A stretch of 56,158 bases of DNA, from the NCBI GenBank assembly GCA_900756925.1, contig CAAELX010000005.1:1-56158 (forward strand), given 5' to 3'. The translations under genes and the position numbers were made by a program. Below, in pieces: positions 9,925 through 17,766 of the stretch; the stretch's first letter is position 1; every line of letters starts with the position of its first letter. A model generated the notes under the pieces. It had not been told where the DNA came from. It saw only the letters and a program-made list of their open reading frames with translations, and did not search any database. Source of the stretch: an uncultured Roseburia sp. (GTDB taxonomy: Bacteria > Bacillota > Clostridia > Lachnospirales > Lachnospiraceae).

Positions 9925-9952
9925 TTGCCTTTTGATACTTTTCTGGTATAAT
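9925..9952 (+). promoter_or_regulatory. Promoter for the diguanylate cyclase gene
   Basis: TTGCCT (9925-9930), 16 bp, TATAAT (9947-9952). It would give an untranslated leader of roughly 150 nt before the ATG at 10111, unusually long for a signalling gene. The octamer TACGAATC occurs twice in that leader. Confidence 0.6.
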
Positions 9953-10110
9953 AAACACAAACATAGTTTAATCAAATACGAATCGTTTGGCCAGTACCTG
10001 ACAGGGTTAAAAGTAGTATACTGAAACCAGAGGAGAGGCGGTAACTGTACGAATCATAAAGGAGAGACTGCGAAAGCCGGAAACACAACGCTTTGGCGAT
10101 GTAAGAGCAT

Positions 10111-11607
10111 ATGCACGAAAAAGAGAATAATAAAAGCATAAAACAGATTGAGATCAGAGATTATATAAAAGCCGTTGCCGTGTTTATTGTATCTGTGGCT
10201 ATTGCACTGGTGATCTTCTTCGTCTGCGGGCAGCGCTCCATTGAGAAAAACGCGAGGCAGACAGTGATGGCCAATGTCTCCAGGCAGAGTGAACATTTAA
10301 AGGCGGTATTCGATGTGCATTACCAGTATCTGAACAGCATTGCAGAGGAGATGGGAAAGACAGGGGATCTGTTATGCGAGCGTAATATGGAGATGCTCGT
10401 ATCCATGTGCAGGCAGACGGATCTTGAGAGGATAGCCTTGATCGAACCAGATGGAACATCCCATTATGATAACGGTGAGACGAAGAATGTGTCGCACCGC
10501 AAATATTTCTTAGAAGCAGTGAACGGAACGCAGACGTTAAGTGATCCGCTTGAGAGCAGTGTGGACGGTGAGACCAGAGTGATCCTGGGCGTGCCGGTAT
10601 GGTGTGACGGGAAAGTGATCGGAGTGCTTGGCGGTTCCTACAACGTGACAGCGATCAGCCACTTTCTGTTCAACGACATGTTTGGCGGCGTCGGCTACAG
10701 CTTGATTGTCAACCAGGACGGGGATATTATTGCTTACGACGGAGATCCTGCTTACCACCATATCACATATGGGGACAATTTCTTTGAATTTTACAGAGAC
10801 AAAGATGCTGTCGGGGATACGGACTTTGCAGACGTGCAGGAAGATTTTACCAACACAAGGAGTGGTGTCATCAAGATTCAGAATCCGGGCAGCATCAGCT
10901 CCAGACAGTATCTGGCATATGCGCCGCTCGGAATCAATAACTGGATGATCTGCTATATTCTTCCGTCTTCTGTGGCGAGGGAACAGTACAGATTTTTCGA
11001 GAGTTATGAATATGTTTTTGCGGGATGTTTCATGATTCTGGTCTGCCTGATGATCCTTTACATTGTGAGAAAGAATAACCAGGAAAATGAGGAACTCGTC
11101 TATACTGCGCAGAGGGATGCACTGACCGGACTTTTCAACAAACAGTATACGGAAGAGTTCATCAATCAAGTCTTAGAGGATCAGCAATCGCCACAGCTGC
11201 ATGCATTCCTGATTATGGACGTGGATAAGTTCAAGAGTGTGAATGATACTTATGGACATGCAGTGGGCGACATTGTATTAGAGCGGTTCGGGAAGCTGTT
11301 AAAGAGCCATTTCCGCGGGTATGATATCGTGGGAAGAATTGGTGGTGACGAGTTCGCGGTTCTGATGAAGAATGTCGGGACGAAGGAGACAGCATACGCA
11401 AGGGTCGATGAGTTCGTGAAGAAAGTGCGTGACCTTAAATATGAAGAGATGGATGGAAAGGGAGTTACTACGAGTATCGGACTTGCCTTTGCGTATGAAG
11501 ACGGGGACTGTTATATGGATCTCTATAAGGCGGCAGATGTAGAACTTTATCAGGCAAAGAAAACAGGTGGTGATGGTTTCTATGTACGTGAGAAAAAGCA
11601 AAAATAA
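10111..11607 (+). CDS. Membrane sensor diguanylate cyclase (dCache-like plus GGDEF)
   Basis: This 498-residue protein has a membrane segment at about 18-37, an extracytoplasmic sensor region of about 260 residues with Cache-like character, a second membrane segment near 303-322, and a cytoplasmic GGDEF domain. The active site is intact, 'GGDEF' at 411-415, and the inhibitory site RxxD (RGYD, 402-405) lies exactly five residues upstream. It therefore probably makes c-di-GMP under product feedback in response to an external ligand. The ribosome binding site is weak (AAGAG close to the ATG). The next gene encodes a protein with both GGDEF and HD-GYP domains. Confidence 0.92.
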   Translation: MHEKENNKSIKQIEIRDYIKAVAVFIVSVAIALVIFFVCGQRSIEKNARQTVMANVSRQSEHLKAVFDVHYQYLNSIAEEMGKTGDLLCERNMEMLVSMCRQTDLERIALIEPDGTSHYDNGETKNVSHRKYFLEAVNGTQTLSDPLESSVDGETRVILGVPVWCDGKVIGVLGGSYNVTAISHFLFNDMFGGVGYSLIVNQDGDIIAYDGDPAYHHITYGDNFFEFYRDKDAVGDTDFADVQEDFTNTRSGVIKIQNPGSISSRQYLAYAPLGINNWMICYILPSSVAREQYRFFESYEYVFAGCFMILVCLMILYIVRKNNQENEELVYTAQRDALTGLFNKQYTEEFINQVLEDQQSPQLHAFLIMDVDKFKSVNDTYGHAVGDIVLERFGKLLKSHFRGYDIVGRIGGDEFAVLMKNVGTKETAYARVDEFVKKVRDLKYEEMDGKGVTTSIGLAFAYEDGDCYMDLYKAADVELYQAKKTGGDGFYVREKKQK

Positions 11608-11626
11608 AGGAATGGTGAAAAAGAAT

Positions 11627-11656
11627 CGGCAGTTGTGGAAAGCAGCTGCCGGTTTT
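11627..11656 (+). terminator. Intrinsic terminator after the diguanylate cyclase gene
   Basis: A 9-bp stem, CGGCAGTTG (11627-11635) with CAGCTGCCG (11643-11651), contains one G-T pair and is followed by GTTTT. It separates the two c-di-GMP genes, so the second may have its own promoter or depend on readthrough. Confidence 0.65.
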
Positions 11657-11783
11657 GCGGTTTTAGAAAAACGTTTGTAGGAAAAGCAGGTTGAAAAACA
11701 TATTCAGAAGGCATACAATAAAAACAGGAAGTAAATTTCGGACAGCAGGAAGTGGACTAAAGATGCTGCGGGAGGAATCCGGT

Positions 11784-13757
11784 ATGGAGCAATCGTATTG
11801 TGAAACAAGGGAACAGGCAGAGCAGGAGATGGAATACTACAGAAAGGTTTTTGATGTAGTACGTCTTCTCGGTGCGGATAATTTTGAAAAGCTGAAAAGA
11901 CAGGAAGAGGGAGAGAATCCTGAGGTGATCTGTCAGTGTTATGATTTCTGGAAACGGGGGCATATCTGCGACAACTGCATTTCCCGGGTGGTTTTTACAG
12001 AGAAGATACAGAAATCCAAGCTGGAGCTGATAGACGAGGATGTCTATCAGGTAATCGCCCGCTATGTCGAGATCGATGGTGAGCCTTATGTGATGGAGCT
12101 GATCCGCAAAATGGACGATGATTCCCTTTTAGATTCGATTGGCAGGACGAGGCTGGTCAATAAGCTGGTACATTATAATGAAGAACTTTATAAGGATGCG
12201 CTGACGGGTGCCTATAACAGACGCTATTTTGAGGAGCGGGTGAAGAAGACAACGCAGCATGCAGGAGTCGCGGTTATTGATATAGATGATTTTAAGCTGT
12301 GCAATGATACCTACGGGCACCAGGCGGGAGATGCGGCGTTGTATGCGACGGTGGATGCAATCCGCCAGAGTATCAGAAAGACCGACAGCCTGATTCGATA
12401 CGGAGGTGATGAGTTCCTGCTTGTGATGCCGGAGATCGCAGAGGAGATATTTTTAGACAAATTGCAACAGATGCAGAGGAAGATCCGGGCGGTGAAGATG
12501 CCACAATTCCCGAGAATGCGGATTTCTGCAAGTATCGGGGGTGTGATTGCGGAGAATGAGACAATCGAGAATGCCGTGATGCGGGCAGACCAGTTAATGT
12601 ATCAGGCAAAGACCCAGAAGAATACGGTTGTGACAGAAGAGAATGCAATTGATGGAACAGAGGACATGGGTGTCTATATGGAGCGGAATAAGGTCAAGCA
12701 CCAGATTCTGATCGTAGACGATTCGCTGATCAACCGGATGATTTTGAAGGAAATCTTAGAGGAGGATTTTCAGATTTTAGAAGCTGAGAACGGTGCGGAA
12801 GCTGTGGAGCGGTTAGGACAGTATGGAACCGGAATTTCCCTTGTGCTGTTAGACATTAACATGCCGGTCATGGATGGCTTCGAAGTGCTTAAGATTATGA
12901 ACCAGGACCAGTTCATAGAGGATATCCCGGTGATCATGATTTCCAGTGAGGATTCCGGGGAGACAGTGCGAAGGGCATATGAGCTTGGGGTATCCGATTA
13001 TATCAACCGCCCATATGATGCGAAGGTTGTCTATCAGCGTGTATACAATACGATCAAGCTGTATGCGAAGCAGAGAAAGCTCATGTCACTTGTTGCCAGC
13101 CAGATTTACGAGAAAGAAAAATATAACCAGATAATGATCAGCATTTTAAGTCATATCGTAGAATTCAGAAACGGGGAGAGCGGCCTGCATGTGATGCATA
13201 TCAACGTACTGACAGGAATGCTCTTAGAACAGCTTGCCGGGAAAAATGCCGGGTACAGCATTTCCGGTGAGGATCAGCATCTGATCGCAATGGCATCTGC
13301 GCTGCACGACATCGGAAAGATCGGCATTGAGGAGAAGATTATAAATAAGCCCGGAAAGCTCACACCGGAAGAGTTTGAAGTCATGAAGAGCCATACCACG
13401 ATTGGCGAAGCTATGTTAGACAGTCTGGACATGTTCCAGAATGAGAAGTTAGTCCAGATTGCAAAGAAGATCTGCCGTTGGCATCATGAACGCTACGATG
13501 GTAATGGATATCCGGACGGACTGAAGGGGGATGAGATTCCGATTGCTGCCCAGGTTGTGTCACTTGTAGATGTCTACGATGCACTTGTCAGTGACCGTGT
13601 ATACAAGAAAGCTTACTCACATGAGACTGCGATAAAAATGATCTTAAATGGGGAGTGCGGAGCGTTCAACCCGGTTCTGTTAGAGTGCCTGGTGGAGATT
13701 CAGGACAGGATTGGGGAAAAGCTGCGGGCAGTGACAGAACGTGTGACAGGGAAGTAA
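11784..13757 (+). CDS. GGDEF-REC-HD-GYP c-di-GMP turnover protein
   Basis: This is a 657-residue soluble protein with three signalling modules. The N-terminal 100 or so residues carry a cysteine cluster (C50, C52, C62, C65) and a PAS-like stretch. Then comes a GGDEF domain ('GGDEF' 207-211, I-site RKTD five residues upstream), a receiver domain with phosphoacceptor Asp357 in 'LLDINMPVMDG', and a complete HD-GYP domain (His508-Asp509 in 'LHDIGK', 'HHERYDGNGYP' from His567). It may both make and degrade c-di-GMP under control of a kinase. The ATG at 11784 is chosen because GGGAGG lies 8 nt upstream; upstream in-frame TTG (11691) and ATG (11763) are less well supported. No partner kinase is adjacent; the hybrid kinase at 22202 is one candidate. 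Confidence 0.9.
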   Translation: MEQSYCETREQAEQEMEYYRKVFDVVRLLGADNFEKLKRQEEGENPEVICQCYDFWKRGHICDNCISRVVFTEKIQKSKLELIDEDVYQVIARYVEIDGEPYVMELIRKMDDDSLLDSIGRTRLVNKLVHYNEELYKDALTGAYNRRYFEERVKKTTQHAGVAVIDIDDFKLCNDTYGHQAGDAALYATVDAIRQSIRKTDSLIRYGGDEFLLVMPEIAEEIFLDKLQQMQRKIRAVKMPQFPRMRISASIGGVIAENETIENAVMRADQLMYQAKTQKNTVVTEENAIDGTEDMGVYMERNKVKHQILIVDDSLINRMILKEILEEDFQILEAENGAEAVERLGQYGTGISLVLLDINMPVMDGFEVLKIMNQDQFIEDIPVIMISSEDSGETVRRAYELGVSDYINRPYDAKVVYQRVYNTIKLYAKQRKLMSLVASQIYEKEKYNQIMISILSHIVEFRNGESGLHVMHINVLTGMLLEQLAGKNAGYSISGEDQHLIAMASALHDIGKIGIEEKIINKPGKLTPEEFEVMKSHTTIGEAMLDSLDMFQNEKLVQIAKKICRWHHERYDGNGYPDGLKGDEIPIAAQVVSLVDVYDALVSDRVYKKAYSHETAIKMILNGECGAFNPVLLECLVEIQDRIGEKLRAVTERVTGK

Positions 13758-13814
13758 AAGAAATGGTAATAGCATTGGAGCAATACCGATAAAAATACAG
13801 AGGAGAGCATGAAA

Positions 13815-14750
13815 ATGGAAGAGTTTAAGAAAGATTTACTGAGCCTTTGCAAGAGAAGCATCTTAGGACCGGTCCTGTTTCTGCTGATCGCAGTCGGATG
13901 CATCCTTCTCGCATCTACAGGGACGGACTATGACCCGTTTGACGGAACATCAAGTGGTTATGCGAAGCTGGATGTCGTCTATGTGATGGGACCGTTTGCA
14001 GAGCAGACGAATGAGGATGGGAATACGACGAACGAGTACTACATCGCGGAGGACGCAGACGGATACTGGCTCGTGATCGGTACGAATATGTACAATACGC
14101 TTCCGGTTTACGGGGAAGACATTGGAGAAGATGATATCGCGGATCTGACACCTGAGACTGTATACGGTTACAGCACCGAGATCCCGGATGAATTGGCATA
14201 CTATCTGGTGGATTACTTTGATGGAACGGGTGCAGACCTGACGACAGATAATTATACCGATTATTTTGGAAGCTACTATCTGGATACAACAGACAAAGAT
14301 GCCGGCAGCATTGATCTGTTCTTTTACATATTTGGCGGAGTGATGGCTCTGCTTGCTGTAATTATTTTCTTTGCGGGAGGCACAAAGCGCAGGGCAGTGA
14401 AGAAGCAGTTGAAGGCGATGGAAGAGAGCGGAGAGCTTCAGACGATTTTCGATGATTTTGCATCAGGGCAGAAGTTCTTCTATAATAAGGCGAAGATTGC
14501 CATGTCACAGCACTATATCATTGATGTAAGCGTTCAGGGAGCCGGTTTTAGGGTAGTACCTTTGGAAAATGTGGTGAATGTATTTAAGTGTAACATGGTG
14601 GACGGGGAACCTACTTCCACGAATTATATTGCGTTGGAAACCGCTGATGGCAAGCGCTATCTTGTTGCCGCATGTGCGAAAACAGGCAGAGAGTTTGACA
14701 ATGTGCTGATGCAGTTAAAGAGTATGACGAATGGAGGCAGACAATGGTAA
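13815..14750 (+). CDS. Two-pass membrane protein, family not recognised
   Basis: This 311-residue protein has a hydrophobic segment near residues 15-35, an extracytoplasmic acidic region of about 120 residues rich in Asp, Tyr and Thr, a second membrane segment near 160-185, and a basic then mixed C-terminal domain. I do not recognise the family. The ATG at 13815 is preferred because AGGAG at 13801-13805 is 9 nt upstream; an ATG at 13809 is only 3 nt from it. The stop overlaps the start of the zinc-ribbon gene, so the two are probably translationally coupled and functionally linked. Confidence 0.75.
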   Translation: MEEFKKDLLSLCKRSILGPVLFLLIAVGCILLASTGTDYDPFDGTSSGYAKLDVVYVMGPFAEQTNEDGNTTNEYYIAEDADGYWLVIGTNMYNTLPVYGEDIGEDDIADLTPETVYGYSTEIPDELAYYLVDYFDGTGADLTTDNYTDYFGSYYLDTTDKDAGSIDLFFYIFGGVMALLAVIIFFAGGTKRRAVKKQLKAMEESGELQTIFDDFASGQKFFYNKAKIAMSQHYIIDVSVQGAGFRVVPLENVVNVFKCNMVDGEPTSTNYIALETADGKRYLVAACAKTGREFDNVLMQLKSMTNGGRQW

Positions 14751-14998
14751 TTGTATACGGATATCGGGAGAAGTTCAAAAGAGAAGGTTACATCGGACAT
14801 TCTGTGTGCTGCAACTGCAGCCATGATGCAGACCAGACACTGTGCCGCGAATTAAGACAGTTCACCCTGTTCATGATTCCAATCATAAACAGCCAGAAAC
14901 AGAGAGGAATCATGTGTGAGAGCTGCGGCAATATTGTACCACTCAGCAAGCAGGAGTACAAAGAGCGGAAGAAGAATGCTGCGGACGCGAAAGCGTAA
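14744..14998 (+). CDS. Small zinc-ribbon protein
   Basis: This 84-residue protein has two cysteine knuckles, 'CCNC' near residue 22 and 'CESC' near residue 58, forming a zinc-ribbon pattern. The segment between them is hydrophobic (LFMIPIIN), and the C-terminus is lysine-rich. It overlaps the preceding gene by 7 nt. The function is not known to me; proteins like this are often annotated simply as zinc-ribbon domain proteins. Confidence 0.75.
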   Translation: MVIVYGYREKFKREGYIGHSVCCNCSHDADQTLCRELRQFTLFMIPIINSQKQRGIMCESCGNIVPLSKQEYKERKKNAADAKA

Positions 14999-15054
14999 GG
15001 TGTAGCCTGGCAGGCTTACAGTGGAAAAGCCGGATGGCAGATGGATGTAGAAGG

Positions 15055-15105
15055 AAAGGACAGCGGAACATATGCGGGAGAGCATAGATCCTGCTGTCCT
15101 TTTTG
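15055..15105. terminator. Terminator between convergent genes
   Basis: AAAGGACAGC (15055-15064) pairs perfectly with GCTGTCCTTT (15093-15102), and an inner TATGC/GCATA helix extends the stem. A T run follows on + and an A run precedes it, so it can act in both directions between the zinc-ribbon gene (+) and the GH43 gene (-). Confidence 0.8.
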
Positions 15106-15121
15106 GGGCATTGGGAAGTGC

Positions 15122-16531
15122 TTATCTTAAAATAAGTTCTTTGAATGCAAAGCTTCCCTCTCCATAATAAGTGAAATAAAGCTTTGAGACGCCGGATGAA
15201 TTCGATAAAGAAAACGTCACGTCTGTCCAGTCCCCGTTTAAGTCAAGCTTCCCATCGGCAAGTACTTCTCTGCCATCCCGGTTTGCAGATACGAGAAGTC
15301 TGCCGGAAGCGGAACCGCGGAGACACAGGGTAACAGACGCGTGAGCAATCAGATCGAAGGAATGGTAACCGAACATGCAGCGGTCATGGAGGTTTGCGAT
15401 GTAGTGAAGCGTCTGGTTCTCGGAGGTATCTTCATAATAGTAGGGCTCGGAAGCTTTGAAATCATGTTTGACCTTCATCCGTGGAGAGGTGTCTAGGTTC
15501 TCAAGATAACAGGCGGCGAAGGCAGGATAGATCCCTTTTTCATGGAATGGTCTTCCATACAGACCGTAGGAGCTGACACTGACCTGAGGAAAGAGACCTT
15601 TTGCATCCATCTCGATTTTTTCCGCACAGCCCTGTCTGGATGTGGCAAGTCCGTGTGTATTCCGGTGATAAAAAATATAAAAGGAATCCTGAATCTGTAC
15701 AAGTCCGCCGTGGTTTGTACCCGTGTAGTTGACAGCTTTTTTATTTCCATCCAGACCAAGGTCACCGTTGGAGATTAGGACACCGCGATAAGTAAAACCG
15801 GAGGTTGGACAGGTGCTCGTCGCGTAGCACAGTTCGTGCTGTGCCTGGCTGCTGTATACAAGATAGTACAGCCCATTATATTTCCGAATAGAGGGAGCCT
15901 CGAAGTAGGCGTGTTCTGCGGGAAAAGAAGTTCCGGCGCAGTTTAATTCAGTAGGAAGGCACAGGGTCGGACCGCTTTTTACAGTCAGCATATCGGAGGC
16001 AAGCCCCATGACCATACAGCCCGGGCTCGGTGTGATCGTGCCGAAGGAGCCATTCGAAAAATGTGCAGCAAATCCATAATAGAGATAGACCGAGCCGTCA
16101 TCATCGACAAGCACAGCCGGATCATACGGGAAATACTCGTGCAGGATAGCCCCGTCCGGATAGTGAATGTGTCCGTAGAAAGAGAAAGGTCCCTCTGGTC
16201 GGTCACTTTTGGCAACTCCGATCTCCTGCAGAAAATCCAGACAGTAGAATAGATAGTAATTGCCGTCGGTTCCCTGTGCAACATCCGGCGCAAACAGGGA
16301 ACGAGTATTATCCTGGTTGTGCGGGTCATCCGTTCTGTGGTAGCTTACACCATCAAAGCGCCAGTTGGTCAGGTTATTGACTGGGCACGAATAGACTGCA
16401 TAGTCGCCCGGGCAGAACTGGTTTTGATTTGCAATGTCATGGGAGCCGTAAAGATAGAGCCGATCGCCGAATACGTGTGGTTCCCCGTCAGGGATATAAG
16501 TGTCAAATGGTAAATATGGATTACAGTTCAT
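15122..16531 (-). CDS. GH43 family glycosidase (arabinofuranosidase/xylosidase type)
   Basis: This 469-residue protein is a five-bladed propeller GH43 enzyme with no signal peptide. The catalytic triad is visible: base Asp15 in 'YIPDGEPHVFGD', pKa modulator Asp137 in 'YDPAVLVDDDG', and acid Glu211 in 'YFEAPSIRKY'. A C-terminal beta-sandwich (about 380-469) resembles a CBM6-type module. Whole stretches match the C-terminal half of the GH51-GH43 fusion at 2104-5964, indicating a shared ancestor within this locus. It is transcribed divergently from an AraR-like repressor, so arabinose-linked control is plausible. AAGGAG precedes the ATG. Confidence 0.9.
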   Translation of the reverse strand: MNCNPYLPFDTYIPDGEPHVFGDRLYLYGSHDIANQNQFCPGDYAVYSCPVNNLTNWRFDGVSYHRTDDPHNQDNTRSLFAPDVAQGTDGNYYLFYCLDFLQEIGVAKSDRPEGPFSFYGHIHYPDGAILHEYFPYDPAVLVDDDGSVYLYYGFAAHFSNGSFGTITPSPGCMVMGLASDMLTVKSGPTLCLPTELNCAGTSFPAEHAYFEAPSIRKYNGLYYLVYSSQAQHELCYATSTCPTSGFTYRGVLISNGDLGLDGNKKAVNYTGTNHGGLVQIQDSFYIFYHRNTHGLATSRQGCAEKIEMDAKGLFPQVSVSSYGLYGRPFHEKGIYPAFAACYLENLDTSPRMKVKHDFKASEPYYYEDTSENQTLHYIANLHDRCMFGYHSFDLIAHASVTLCLRGSASGRLLVSANRDGREVLADGKLDLNGDWTDVTFSLSNSSGVSKLYFTYYGEGSFAFKELILR

Positions 16532-16620
16532 GGTGATAACTCCTTTTTATAATGTAAAAATACTGCGACAGCAAAAATATGGTACAATAAAAGCAGAACA
16601 GTCCCACAGGAGGATCCTAT

Positions 16621-17721
16621 ATGAAGGACAGGAAAACGGAACAAGTCTACCGCTGGGCGCTTCAATACATCGAAGAGCACCGGTTTTCTAATGAAACAAA
16701 AATGCCGTCTGAAAATGCGGCAAAAAGGCTTCTTGAAGTGAGCCGACAGACCGTACATGTCGCTTATGACCAGTTAGAAGCAGAAGGCTATATTGAGAGA
16801 AGGCAGGGAAGCGGCACTTATATCCGGAAGGAAAAGGCGCTCACCGGTGCCAAAAACCAGGAGAATACAGCATTAAAAATTGGGCTGATCCTTCAGGGAA
16901 GGGCAACTTCTCCAAGTGATATCATGATTGATGGGATGAAAAGTGTGTTTTCAAAATACCGTGCGGAACTGCATGTCTATCTGACGGACAATCAGTTTTT
17001 CCATGAGCGGAGGCTCTTACAGACCATAGGGGCGCAGGGATATGCCGGTTTTATTGTGGATGGTGTGAAATCAAGTTTCATCACACCGAACATGGATGTT
17101 TATAAGAAGCTCTACCGGAGAAAAATGCCCATTGTTTTCTATAATAATTATTATAGGGATCTGCCGTATCCAAGGGTTGGGGTGAACAACGAAAAAGCGG
17201 CAGAACTGTTAATGAACGAGTTGATTACAAAGGGACACCGGAATCTGGCTGGAATTTTCATGTACGACAACATTCAGAGTATTGAAAAATTTCAGGGAAT
17301 GCTGTCGGTGCTGTACCGCCGCAATATAGAATTCCCGGATGACCATGTGAAATGGCTCAGCTCAGATGAGGTATCTAAAAAGCTGCATACACAGAGCATC
17401 CGGCATTTTTTAAAAGAGATTCCGAGAACAACGGCAATCGTGTGCTGTAACTATCGGATCTATACGCTTGTGAGAAAAGTGCTTGATGAACAGAACCTGA
17501 GTGTCCCAGAAGATTATTCGGTCGTCTGTTTTGATTATACCGGGAATGATTACCAGGAAAAGGGAATCACCTGCACCGTTCACAGAGGTTATGATCTCGG
17601 TGTGCACATTGCGGAGCAGTTCATTCATATGATAAAAGACCAGGATATCAATGAGCAGCAGTATTCCTATAAAATGTCTCCATTATTGTATGTTGGGACC
17701 TCAGTCCGGTCAGTACGATGA
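16621..17721 (+). CDS. AraR-like regulator (GntR DNA-binding domain, LacI-type sensor)
   Basis: This 366-residue protein begins with a GntR-type winged helix (residues about 1-70: 'MPSENAAKRLLEVSRQTV' and 'YIERRQGSGTYI') followed by a LacI/GalR-type periplasmic-binding-protein fold (about 85-365). That combination is the architecture of the arabinose repressor AraR. It is preceded by AGGAGG and transcribed away from the GH43 gene across an 89-bp intergenic region. The TACAAT at 16583-16588 may be its -10 and overlaps a GTACAAT half-site like those bound by AraR. L-Arabinose as inducer is inference from domain architecture and neighbours. Confidence 0.88.
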   Translation: MKDRKTEQVYRWALQYIEEHRFSNETKMPSENAAKRLLEVSRQTVHVAYDQLEAEGYIERRQGSGTYIRKEKALTGAKNQENTALKIGLILQGRATSPSDIMIDGMKSVFSKYRAELHVYLTDNQFFHERRLLQTIGAQGYAGFIVDGVKSSFITPNMDVYKKLYRRKMPIVFYNNYYRDLPYPRVGVNNEKAAELLMNELITKGHRNLAGIFMYDNIQSIEKFQGMLSVLYRRNIEFPDDHVKWLSSDEVSKKLHTQSIRHFLKEIPRTTAIVCCNYRIYTLVRKVLDEQNLSVPEDYSVVCFDYTGNDYQEKGITCTVHRGYDLGVHIAEQFIHMIKDQDINEQQYSYKMSPLLYVGTSVRSVR

Positions 17722-17736
17722 AAAGAACTGACCGGA
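17705..17736. other. Hairpin at the end of the AraR-like gene
   Basis: A perfect 10-bp stem, TCCGGTCAGT with ACTGACCGGA, spans the stop codon of the AraR-like gene, which is convergent with the sulfatase gene. There is no T run on either strand, so it is not a classical terminator but may stop or stabilise either transcript. Confidence 0.5.
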
Positions 17737-17766
17737 CAAAAGCCTGCCTGTTGAGGCATCAGAGGA

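Noticed and set aside
11691..11783. TTG-initiated 31-residue N-terminal extension of the GGDEF-REC-HD-GYP protein
   Set aside because: The extension is basic and unlike a signal peptide, and the GGGAGG site lies inside it, right before the ATG at 11784.
13741..13814. Imperfect dyad GGTAATAGCATTGGAGCAATACC after the GGDEF-HD-GYP gene as a terminator
   Set aside because: The stem is short and interrupted and no T run follows.
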